A stretch of DNA of 20,277 bases. Origin: JANOXC01 sp031418215. GTDB taxonomy: Bacteria > Bacteroidota > Bacteroidia > AKYH767-A > OLB10. Positions within the stretch are counted from its first letter, which is position 1; every line of letters begins with the position of its first letter. Below are positions 1-6,704 of this stretch, piece after piece. Location of the stretch: assembly GCA_031418215.1 (NCBI GenBank), contig JANOXC010000159.1:1-20277 (forward strand), read 5' to 3'. The notes beneath the pieces are model-generated. The model was not told the DNA's origin. It did not search any database and worked only from the letters and a program-made list of their open reading frames with translations. The position numbers and the translations under genes are program-made.

Positions 1-301
1 GGGCAAAAACTGGAAATGGAATGCCGTACTTTGCCCCTGCATGTCCGTTTAAAATCATCGGAATTAAAACAATGGTATTGCCAAGAAAAATGGTGAGAAT
101 TGCCTGCCACCAATTCATCCCGCCTTCAATCAATGAACTGGCCAGCATATATGTTGGAATGCAAAGGCTCATGCTGATCCATAATGCAGCATAGTTCCAT
201 GTATTCCAGCTCCTTTTGAACTGTGGGATAGGTGCGAGGTCTTCGCTGTATAAAGATGCTGAAGATGCTCTTTCAGAAAATTCCTGTTGGGGTTCAATCA
301 T
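1..301 (-). CDS. NCS1-family nucleobase:cation symporter, N-terminal part (runs off the left edge)
   Basis: Reading leftward from an ATG at 301, the frame stays open for 100 codons to the window edge. The start is a short polar tail (MIEPQQEFSERASS), followed by the NCS1 signature around NTWNYAALWISMSL, a first membrane segment, then EGGMNWWQAI, a second hydrophobic segment and the conserved NGHAGAKYGIPFPVFA loop. NCS1 permeases are 12-helix inner-membrane symporters for uracil, cytosine, allantoin, hydantoin or similar substrates; only about the first fifth is visible. The aminotransferase, malonate-semialdehyde dehydrogenase and cytosine deaminase that follow on the same strand favour a pyrimidine substrate, but this is inference from context. 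The family call is firm, the substrate is not. Confidence 0.88.
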   Translation of the reverse strand, partial: MIEPQQEFSERASSASLYSEDLAPIPQFKRSWNTWNYAALWISMSLCIPTYMLASSLIEGGMNWWQAILTIFLGNTIVLIPMILNGHAGAKYGIPFPVFA

Positions 302-348
302 ATCAAGTTGATTTCGATTTTCGAAGATAAAGTATTCTTGCATTGCTG

Positions 349-604
349 TAGCAATATCTTGTCTCTATGGGACGGAAGTATTAATCGTATCAGCATACAC
401 AATTCTATCATGCAAGGCATTCTTTGGATGACATTCTTTATATATCATCCCTACGGGATTTGTATGTATTATTATGGGGATTAGCAATATCTTGTCCCTA
501 CGGGACGGAAAAATTAATCGTATCAACAAATACAACCTGGTCCCGTAGGGACTTAATACCGTTAGCCTGTAAAGGAAAAAAGATAAACCGCCCCGTAGGG
601 TCGG
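349..604. repeat. Cluster of REP-like palindromes downstream of the Y1 transposase
   Basis: Five short palindromes lie in this 366-bp gap between genes: GTCTCTATGGGAC (362-374 region), ATCCCTACGGGAT (447-459), GTCCCTACGGGAC (494-506), its exact reverse complement GTCCCGTAGGGAC (540-552), and a degenerate CCCGTAGGG core (592-600). All share a 5-bp stem with a TAC/GTA loop. The outer base pair changes together (A-T in one, G-C in others), which is what conservation of a hairpin rather than of sequence would give. Two members lie in a longer direct repeat (349-395 and 482-528). The same palindrome recurs on the other side of the transposase gene. Confidence 0.8.
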
Positions 605-667
605 GATATTAATTACGATTGGAGATAATATTTTCATTCTAAAAACTGACAAAATAATTCCACAATT

Positions 668-1129
668 TTATTCAGGTTCTTTTAAAATATATCGCTCATC
701 AAAATCAATCTCATATTCTTTAAGGAAGGTTTTATATTCATCGATAAAACTAATTTTATGGTGATGATCTTCCTGATTTTTAATATAATTGATGACATTG
801 TTTAAATGAGAATTACTGTATGAAAATGCCCCATAACCTTCCTGCCAACTGAATTTTTTTCTTGATAAGTCTCTCTCATTTATCCATTTTGATGAACTCC
901 CCTTAATGTCTTGCATCAATGCTGACAATGCTTGATGTGGCTTGAATCCAATTAATATATGGATATGATCAGCGACTCCATTTATAATTAAGAGTTTGTG
1001 TTTTTGTTCGCGGATGATGCCTGATATATATTGATACAATTCATCTTCCCATGATTTTTCAATTAATGCAGCACGGTATTTCACTGCAAAAACAAGTTGA
1101 AGATGGATTTGGGTGTAAGTGTTTGCCAT
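668..1129 (-). CDS. REP-associated (IS200-like) Y1 tyrosine transposase
   Basis: This 153-residue protein is a complete single-domain Y1 HUH transposase. The metal-binding HUH motif is His55-Ile-His57 (in GVADHIHILIGF) and the catalytic tyrosine is most likely Tyr115 in NVINYIKNQ, followed by Gln119. Y1 enzymes nick single-stranded DNA at hairpin-marked ends through a 5'-phosphotyrosine bond. No TnpB or IS605 partner is present. Instead the gene is bracketed by many copies of one short palindrome (349-604 and 1166-1291), the arrangement of REP-associated (RAYT) transposases, which are thought to spread REP elements rather than move as a classical IS. It separates the permease from the aminotransferase and so probably entered the catabolic region later. 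Family call is firm; whether it still moves DNA cannot be seen. Confidence 0.9.
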   Translation of the reverse strand: MANTYTQIHLQLVFAVKYRAALIEKSWEDELYQYISGIIREQKHKLLIINGVADHIHILIGFKPHQALSALMQDIKGSSSKWINERDLSRKKFSWQEGYGAFSYSNSHLNNVINYIKNQEDHHHKISFIDEYKTFLKEYEIDFDERYILKEPE

Positions 1130-1165
1130 GATATTAGTGTTTAAGTTAGAACGCTAATATATTAC

Positions 1166-1291
1166 ATCCCTACGGGATTTTTGGGCAGCTTCCTTCCAGG
1201 AAGTTATCAATATCACATCCCTAACGGGATTCGAAATTTGAATACTGGTTTATGTGTAGCAAAAACATCAAAATAATATCCTTAACGGGAT
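1166..1291. repeat. Three REP-like palindromes upstream of the Y1 transposase
   Basis: ATCCCTACGGGAT (1166-1178), ATCCCTAACGGGAT (1217-1230) and ATCCTTAACGGGAT (1278-1291) are spaced 51 and 61 bp apart. They match the family on the other side of the transposase gene. The second and third have a 4-nt loop, and the third has a T-G wobble in the stem. Their clustering on both flanks of 668-1129 ties them to that gene. Confidence 0.8.
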
Positions 1292-1349
1292 ATATAGTAA
1301 TTCGAAAGCAGAAATGTTTTCTATTTAGGATAACGATTGTACCTAATGA

Positions 1350-2702
1350 TTAATTACAAAACTCATCAGCAATAGCAATTGATTTTGAAATGATATCCAG
1401 CCCTTCATCAATCTGTGCTTTTGTAACACAAAGTGGTGGTGCGGTAAAAATAAAATTCCATCTTACAAAAGTGAATAAGCCCAGCTCAGTAAGTTTTGCA
1501 GCTACCTTATTCATTATTTCCATTTCGACAGGACCTGCATTCCACGGTGCCATTGGCTCCTTCGTTTTCCTGTTTTTTACCAACTCCATGCAGCCAAGCA
1601 ACCCTGTATTTCTGAAATCTCCAATGCTTGGATGTTTTTGCTTTAATTTTTCAACCTGCTGATCCATATATATTCCCATATTGGCAGCATTTTCAATGAG
1701 GTTTTCTTTTTCGTATACTTCAATCACGGCATTGGCAGCAGCGCAAGCAACAGCATGCGCCGAATACGTTAAACCAATTGGCAATGGCTTATCATTAAAA
1801 TGTTTAATGATTTCTTCCTTCACAATCATGCCACCCAATGGGATATAACCGCTTGTAATACCTTTCGCCATACACATAATATCAGGAATTACATCATGAT
1901 GTTCAACACCAAACCATTTACCTGTTCTTCCAAAACCGCTCATTACTTCATCAGCAATTGTCATGATGCCATATCTATCCGCAATGGCTTTAACTTTTTT
2001 CCAATAACCCGGAGGATATTTAATACAACCTGATGTACCACTCTCTCCCTCCATTAATATGGCAGCTATATATTGCGGGCCTTCATACTTTATGATGCGC
2101 TCTAAATGATCAGCAGCATTCTGTGCACATTCTTCAGGTGTTTTGCTGTTCCATGGACAACGATAGTAATATGGATTCTCTACATGAATGATATTGGGAA
2201 CACCCTGGCTGTCGTGCGGAAGTCCGCGAGGATCACCGCCGGCAGATAATGCACCGTAAGTAGCGCCATGATAACTCTGGTACAATGTAATGATCTTATG
2301 ACGTCCGGTATAAAGCCTTGCAAATTTTATTGCATGTTCAATGGCTTCTGTTCCTCCATTGGTAAAAAAAGTACGGTTCAATGTACCCGGGGCAATTTCA
2401 GCCAATTTTTTAGAAAGTTTCCCGCGTGCTTCTGTTATCATACCGGGGTGCACATAACTCACCTCATTCATTTGTTTAACCACTGCTTCAGTAACTGCAG
2501 GATGACCATGACCAATATTGACATTCATTAACTGCGAAGAAAAGTCTATATATTTTTTTCCGCTCCTGTCGTATATATATACCCCTTTTGCACGCTCGAT
2601 GTTCAGCGGATTTAATCCTTGCTGTTTACTCCAGGAAAAAATGGTGTGCTCGAGATTGTCTTTTAGGATTTCGTCTTTTAATGATGTTGATGCTACTTCC
2701 AT
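1350..2702 (-). CDS. Class III PLP-dependent aminotransferase, probably beta-alanine (omega-amino acid) transaminase
   Basis: The 450 residues are a full-length fold-type I class III aminotransferase. Visible marks are the phosphate-binding NGGTEA (115-120), the ring-stacking YHG (144-146), the IADEVMSGFGRTG signature with the PLP pyridine-binding Asp251, and the Schiff-base lysine Lys280 in MAKGITSGYIPLGG. The family transfers amino groups from omega-amino acids such as beta-alanine, taurine or 4-aminobutyrate to pyruvate or 2-oxoglutarate. The next gene upstream in transcription order (3117-4586) encodes malonate/methylmalonate-semialdehyde dehydrogenase, so beta-alanine to malonate semialdehyde is the natural role; this is inferred from context. 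The two genes share a strand but are separated by 414 bp of repeats, and no clear promoter was found directly upstream. Taurine or GABA specificity is possible. Confidence 0.88.
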   Translation of the reverse strand: MEVASTSLKDEILKDNLEHTIFSWSKQQGLNPLNIERAKGVYIYDRSGKKYIDFSSQLMNVNIGHGHPAVTEAVVKQMNEVSYVHPGMITEARGKLSKKLAEIAPGTLNRTFFTNGGTEAIEHAIKFARLYTGRHKIITLYQSYHGATYGALSAGGDPRGLPHDSQGVPNIIHVENPYYYRCPWNSKTPEECAQNAADHLERIIKYEGPQYIAAILMEGESGTSGCIKYPPGYWKKVKAIADRYGIMTIADEVMSGFGRTGKWFGVEHHDVIPDIMCMAKGITSGYIPLGGMIVKEEIIKHFNDKPLPIGLTYSAHAVACAAANAVIEVYEKENLIENAANMGIYMDQQVEKLKQKHPSIGDFRNTGLLGCMELVKNRKTKEPMAPWNAGPVEMEIMNKVAAKLTELGLFTFVRWNFIFTAPPLCVTKAQIDEGLDIISKSIAIADEFCN

Positions 2703-2827
2703 TGGTATTTATTGATATGGTGATTGCGTGATGGGGTAATTAGGCGATGAAGTAATGAGGCTAAGAGGCGATGAAGATATTAGGTGCTTAAGTATGTTGA
2801 TCGGCTATTGTTTTCTATTCAGCATTT

Positions 2828-3072
2828 CAGCCTCACCCCTGCCCTCTCCTACTGAGAGGGAGTTGATTTCATTTCTCGCGGTGGCTATCGGGATTCAAAT
2901 TTATTGGTTTGTTGCTTCAGTGATGTTCTCAGCCTCACCCCCGCCCTCTCCTACTGAGAGGGAGTTGATTTCATTTCTCGTGGTGGCTATTGGGATTCAA
3001 ATTTATTGGTTTGTTACTTCAGTGATGTTCTCAGCCTCACCCCTGCCCTCTCCTACTGAGAGGGAGTTGTTA
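2828..3072. repeat. 102-bp tandem repeat (about 2.4 copies), each with a 7-bp-stem hairpin
   Basis: The unit begins CAGCCTCACCCC and contains the hairpin CCCTCTC-ctact-GAGAGGG. The hairpins start at 2842, 2944 and 3046, an exact 102-bp period. Copies differ at only a few bases (for example ctcgcggtgg against ctcgtggtgg). A fourth, diverged hairpin of the same family is at 12697-12715, so this is a dispersed intergenic repeat amplified in tandem here. It fills most of the gap between the dehydrogenase stop (3117) and the aminotransferase start (2702); transcription from one to the other would produce a chain of three RNA hairpins. Confidence 0.85.
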
Positions 3073-3116
3073 ATTCCTCATTTTCAAATTTTCAAATTAA
3101 CTCATTTTCAAATTTA

Positions 3117-4586
3117 CTAACTCATCCAATTTGTCTTGCCTTCAGGATTCCACTTCACTGTGGTTTTTTTCAACTTCGTCCAAAATTCAATTGAACTTTT
3201 ACCGGTGATATCGCACACTCCGAATTTGCTTTCATTCCATCCGCCGAATGAAAATGGTTCTCGTGGCACAGGAACGCCTACGTTTACGCCAATCATTCCG
3301 GCACTTGCACGATCCATAACTTGGCGTGCTAATCCTCCACTTTGTGTAAATACAGATGCAGCATTTCCATAATTGGAACTATTTTCTATATCGATTGCTT
3401 CATCTAAATCTTTTGCCCGGATGATTGCCAATACAGGTCCGAACACTTCTTCCTTTGCAATCGCCATATCTGGTGTAACAAAATCAATTACCGTTGGCCC
3501 CACATAAAATCCATCTTCAAACCCTGCAACTTTGCAATTACGTCCATCCACTAAAATTTTTGCTCCGGCTTTTTCTGCTTCATCAATGTATTTTTCAATT
3601 CTCTCTTTTGCTTCTTTGGTAATTACAGATCCTAAATTTTTTCCGGGAATTATTTTTTTCGCCTCTTCACAAATTTTACTCACTATCACATCAATATTTC
3701 CAACAGCTACCATTGCTGATGCGGCCATGCAACGCTGTCCTGCACAACCACTCATAGAGGCTGTAACATTGGATGCCGTCATGTCGGGATGTGCATCGGG
3801 CAACACAATTAAATGATTTTTTGCACCTCCTAATGCCGTACATCTTTTCAAGCTTGATGTAGCACGTTTATAAACAATTTTAGCAACTTTAGTAGATCCG
3901 ACAAATGATACTGCTTCAATACCGGGATGTTCACAAATGGCCTCAACTATTTCTCTATCACCATTTACAATATTAAATACCCCATCAGGCAATCCTGCTT
4001 CCTTAAGCATTTCAGCAATGCGATTGGATGAAACCGGAACCTGTTCAGAAGGTTTTAATATCATACAATTTCCAAGTGCAAGTGCATTAGGAATGGTCCA
4101 GTGTGGAACCATGTGAGGAAAATTAAACGGTGCAATGGATGCAACTACACCCAATGGTTTATGTTCTACACGACATTCCACACCTCGGCTCACTTCTAAT
4201 AATTCACCGGATATCAATTGCGGCAACGAACAAGCAAATTCTGTAAGCTCTATACTCTTTTCCACTTCTGCAGTCGCTTCATCCATTGTCTTGCCATTTT
4301 CCTCATGCACCAACGTTGCCAATTCTTTCAGGTTTTTTTCCAATAATGCTTTGTATCGATAAAAAATTTGAACACGTTCTTTAATGGGTGTTGCTGACCA
4401 TGAAGGAAAAGCTTCTTGTGCTGCTTTTACCGCGGTATCAAGGTCACCGGCTGTAGACAATGGAACAGTGGATATCACTTTTCCTGTTAATGGACTTAAA
4501 ACATCCATTGATTTATTGCCATCAGGGATAAATTTCCCTGATATATAATTTTTTACTGCAGGGTATTTGAGGGTTAAAGTTGCCAT
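3117..4586 (-). CDS. mmsA: CoA-acylating methylmalonate/malonate-semialdehyde dehydrogenase
   Basis: The protein has 489 residues, the usual length for the family. It carries the aldehyde dehydrogenase fold with the active-site region IAPFNFPHMVP (Asn155), NAD-binding FVGST (228-232) and the nucleophile Cys286 in GQRCMA. At the place where hydrolytic aldehyde dehydrogenases carry the general base glutamate (ELGG), this one reads ALGGAKNH (261-268); loss of that glutamate marks the CoA-dependent MMSDH group. The reaction is malonate or methylmalonate semialdehyde + CoA + NAD+ to acetyl- or propionyl-CoA + CO2 + NADH. It would act right after the neighbouring aminotransferase in beta-alanine breakdown. 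Valine or inositol degradation are alternatives, but no genes for those are seen here. The gene starts at ATG 4586 and is the likely first gene of this part. Confidence 0.93.
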   Translation of the reverse strand: MATLTLKYPAVKNYISGKFIPDGNKSMDVLSPLTGKVISTVPLSTAGDLDTAVKAAQEAFPSWSATPIKERVQIFYRYKALLEKNLKELATLVHEENGKTMDEATAEVEKSIELTEFACSLPQLISGELLEVSRGVECRVEHKPLGVVASIAPFNFPHMVPHWTIPNALALGNCMILKPSEQVPVSSNRIAEMLKEAGLPDGVFNIVNGDREIVEAICEHPGIEAVSFVGSTKVAKIVYKRATSSLKRCTALGGAKNHLIVLPDAHPDMTASNVTASMSGCAGQRCMAASAMVAVGNIDVIVSKICEEAKKIIPGKNLGSVITKEAKERIEKYIDEAEKAGAKILVDGRNCKVAGFEDGFYVGPTVIDFVTPDMAIAKEEVFGPVLAIIRAKDLDEAIDIENSSNYGNAASVFTQSGGLARQVMDRASAGMIGVNVGVPVPREPFSFGGWNESKFGVCDITGKSSIEFWTKLKKTTVKWNPEGKTNWMS

Positions 4587-4663
4587 AATGCGATTTATAT
4601 GAGTTGTAAATATATAAATTCTAAAAATGCTGTCAAAGGATAAATTGCTTTAAACATCTTAAG

Positions 4664-4779
4664 TTGTCATACTGAGGAACGAAGTATCTATTACATTCGC
4701 ATAGAATAATTATTATTTAACAGAATAACCATTCTCCCATCAAGATCTTTAGATCCTTCATTACATTCAGGATGACAAA
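4664..4779. repeat. MITE-like element with imperfect terminal inverted repeats
   Basis: The left end begins TTGTCATACTGAGGAACG and the right end, read on the other strand, begins TTGTCATCCTGAATG and continues to GGATCTA, giving about 26-28 bp of imperfect terminal inverted repeat around an AT-rich centre. The whole is about 116 bp with no coding capacity. It sits between mmsA and the cytosine deaminase gene. Non-autonomous elements of this TGTCATCCTGA type are common in Bacteroidota intergenic DNA. No clear target duplication was identified. Confidence 0.6.
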
Positions 4780-4804
4780 ATGAAAGGGAACATTGAAAGA
4801 TTGT

Positions 4805-5236
4805 CTACTCTCCAATATCCTCATTCCATAATTGTGAATTATCACGTATAAAATCCTCCATCAGCTGAATGCATTCCTGGTTATTAAGGTTTATTACCTC
4901 CACGCCATGTTGTTTCATGAATTCAACTGCACCCGGAAAAGTCTTTGATTCTCCCACAATCACTTTCTTAATCCCAAATTGCACAACAGCTCCAGCACAT
5001 AAATAACAGGGCATTAAGGTGGAATAAAGAACCGTTCCCTTATAGTTTCCAATTCTGCCGGCATTACGTAAACAGTCGATTTCGGCATGTGTCATGGGGT
5101 CGTTCTGTTGCACGCGCTGATTGTGGCCTCTGCCAACAATTTTTCCATCTTTTACCAATACTGACCCTATTGGAATTCCTCCTTCCTTCAGCCCCTGACG
5201 TGCTTCGGCAATAGCTGCATTCATAAAATCATCCAT
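4805..5236 (-). CDS. Cytosine deaminase, yeast (Fcy1) type
   Basis: This 143-residue protein is a single cytidine-deaminase-fold domain. Zinc ligands and catalytic residues are His50 and Glu52 in THAEI, and Cys77 and Cys80 in MPCYLC. It resembles fungal Fcy1 rather than tRNA-adenosine deaminase TadA: EGGIPIG near residues 18-24, GRGHNQR (35-41), the YKGTVLYSTLMPC run, and above all the C-terminal LWNEDIGE, which matches the substrate-closing tail of Fcy1 (WFEDIGE). The reaction is cytosine + water to uracil + ammonia in the cytoplasm. Uracil would feed reductive pyrimidine breakdown to beta-alanine, which the neighbouring aminotransferase and dehydrogenase could finish. The start is ATG 5236; an in-frame stop lies within the heptamer repeat just upstream, so no longer form exists. 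Guanine or another nucleobase as substrate is a less likely alternative. Confidence 0.82.
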   Translation of the reverse strand: MDDFMNAAIAEARQGLKEGGIPIGSVLVKDGKIVGRGHNQRVQQNDPMTHAEIDCLRNAGRIGNYKGTVLYSTLMPCYLCAGAVVQFGIKKVIVGESKTFPGAVEFMKQHGVEVINLNNQECIQLMEDFIRDNSQLWNEDIGE

Positions 5237-5247
5237 ATGATAAATTG

Positions 5248-5271
5248 TTACTGGTTACTGGTTACTGGTTA
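5248..5271. repeat. 7-bp tandem repeat in the cytosine deaminase leader
   Basis: TTACTGG is repeated three times (5248-5268) plus TTA. It lies 12-35 nt upstream of the deaminase ATG at 5236, so a change in copy number would move any promoter or upstream element relative to the start without altering the protein. No conventional ribosome binding site is visible between it and the ATG. Confidence 0.8.
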
Positions 5272-5360
5272 AAAAAAATGATCTCTTGTTGCAAAGCAAA
5301 TCTTTAAGGTAAAGGTGATAAAAATAATTAACTGATTGCGGATGCCGTTGGTTAAAAATC

Positions 5361-5399
5361 AACAATCCCGGATTCATTACCTATGAATACGGGATTGTT
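5361..5399 (-). terminator. Intrinsic-terminator-like hairpin after the T9SS remnant
   Basis: AACAATCCCG (5361-5370) pairs perfectly with CGGGATTGTT (5390-5399). Inside, after one mismatch, ATTCAT pairs with ATGAAT around a TACCT loop. Read leftward, the stem is followed by GATTTTT. It begins 31 bp past the stop of the fragment at 5431, where a terminator for that minus-strand gene would be expected. The plus-strand side is also T-rich, so it may act in both directions. Confidence 0.72.
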
Positions 5400-5430
5400 A
5401 ATTAATATTTATTTCTCTCCTGAAAATAGT

Positions 5431-5753
5431 TTACAAGATCACAGCGCGTTTTACCGCTGTCCCGGCTTCTGTTTCAAAACGAACAAAATATACTCCGGAA
5501 TTGAGTCCTGTGATTCGATTCATATTATATATTAAGCTTCCATTCACATTTTTCTCATCACAAAGCTCCTGCACTACCTGGCCACTGATATTCAGAAGGG
5601 CTAGACGAACTGTGCCGGGTGATTTCATATATATACTTGCCTGTGATGCACTGGGAGCACTGCTGCTGTCAGAATAACTGTAATTGTTTGTTGCATCTGA
5701 AAACAATACCTCCGTCAATTTCAGGATAGTAAAATCGAAATTTTTGTTTTCAT
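5431..5753 (-). pseudogene. Remnant of a T9SS-exported protein (C-terminal sorting domain only)
   Basis: The open frame 5431-5718 begins only at a TTG and encodes about 95 residues. From residue 25 it is a type A T9SS sorting domain: SIYMKSPGTVRLALLNISGQVV, then the closing ITGLNSGVYFVRFETEAG and KRAVIL. The usual YPNP entry is degraded (YSDSSSAPS). Just upstream, an ATG at 5753 starts MKTKISILLS, which looks like the first residues of a signal peptide, but it stops after ten codons and is in a different frame. The picture is a secreted protein that lost its functional middle and frame, leaving two ends and the terminator at 5361-5399. A short, truly expressed peptide is possible but would lack a cargo domain. 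Confidence 0.65.
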
Positions 5754-5991
5754 GATTTCAGGTTTTTCACATTATTATTTTAGAAGATCGTTGTTGAAGC
5801 CTGAAATTTAGGTTTAGAATTCCCAATTAAAAATGAAAATTCTCGATTGGGAAAAGAAACAACTTTAATGAGAATAATCGCCTATTCAAAAAGAATAGTT
5901 TTATTCTCAAAAAAGCATATCGTTTGCCAACTATTTTAGTTAGTTCGTTAACCATGTATTGTTTGCTATATTGGGTGAGAAAGTCTCATGA

Positions 5992-6702
5992 TTAAAGCAA
6001 GCCCAACTGCTTACAAGCAGTTTCCGCAGCTATTTGTTCGGCTTTCTTTTTTACAAAATCAGTTCCTGTTGATACTTCCTTTTCATCGACAATCAGACGC
6101 ACCTTGATCAATTTTGATTTCGCATCTTCCTCCACGACTTCAAAAACAACAGTGTGCTTATCTTTCTGTCCCCAGTTAAGGATGCGACTTTTGAAATTAT
6201 TTTCTGTGAGTTCCAGTGCATGCAAGTCGACATGGTGCCTGATGATGCGTTCAAAAATGAACTTGTGGGCTTTGCGATATCCTTTATCCAAATAGATGGC
6301 TCCTATGAGTGCTTCAAATGCATCACCATACATGCTGCGATAGGAGCCCGGTCCGGTATCTTTTCGGAGGTATTCATTGATTCCGATTTTCATTGCAATC
6401 TGTTTGAGGTTATCGCGTGATACAATCTTTGAACGCATCTCCGTTAAAAACCCTTCATCTTGATAAGGAAACTTTTTAAAAAGCAATTCCGCCACTATTG
6501 CACCAAGTACTGCATCACCCAGATATTCTAACCTTTCATTGCTTAATTCTATTCCTTGTCCTGTTTCCAGTGCCAGTGAGCGATGTGAAAATGCAAGGTG
6601 ATAAACAGCAAGGTTGCCCGGATAAAAGCCTAATAAATTACGTAATGATTGTATGAATTTTCTATCCTTTGAAAAAAGTAAGCGATAGACTGTCCTTAAC
6701 AC
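5992..6702 (-). CDS. rnc: Ribonuclease III
   Basis: This 236-residue protein has both RNase III parts. The catalytic domain carries the signature NERLEYLGDAVL with Glu56, Glu59 and Asp63, and the second acidic cluster YGDAFEALIGAIYLD with Asp127 and Glu130, matching the metal-binding set of the family. A double-stranded RNA-binding domain follows from about residue 166, ending in KKKAEQIAAETACKQLGLL. The enzyme cleaves double-stranded RNA, chiefly in rRNA precursor processing. The start codon lies 2 bp after the fabF stop, so the genes are very probably co-transcribed and translationally coupled. The acpP-fabF-rnc order is widespread in Bacteroidota. A 17-residue basic stretch before the catalytic domain is slightly longer than in E. 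coli, otherwise nothing is unusual. Confidence 0.96.
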   Translation of the reverse strand: MLRTVYRLLFSKDRKFIQSLRNLLGFYPGNLAVYHLAFSHRSLALETGQGIELSNERLEYLGDAVLGAIVAELLFKKFPYQDEGFLTEMRSKIVSRDNLKQIAMKIGINEYLRKDTGPGSYRSMYGDAFEALIGAIYLDKGYRKAHKFIFERIIRHHVDLHALELTENNFKSRILNWGQKDKHTVVFEVVEEDAKSKLIKVRLIVDEKEVSTGTDFVKKKAEQIAAETACKQLGLL

Positions 6703-6704
6703 TC

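Noticed and set aside
349..604. Possible CRISPR array from the repeated TCCCTACGGGA motif
   Set aside because: Repeats are short, occur in both orientations at uneven distances, and have no uniform spacers or cas genes.
2755..3120. Open plus-strand frame running through the 102-bp repeat
   Set aside because: It stays open because 102 is a multiple of 3; the predicted peptide is just a repeated unit and the DNA is a dispersed intergenic repeat.
5820..5853. Hairpin TTCCCAAT ... ATTGGGAA downstream of rnc
   Set aside because: Stem of 8 bp with an 18-nt loop and no T-run in the direction of rnc transcription; too weak to call a terminator.
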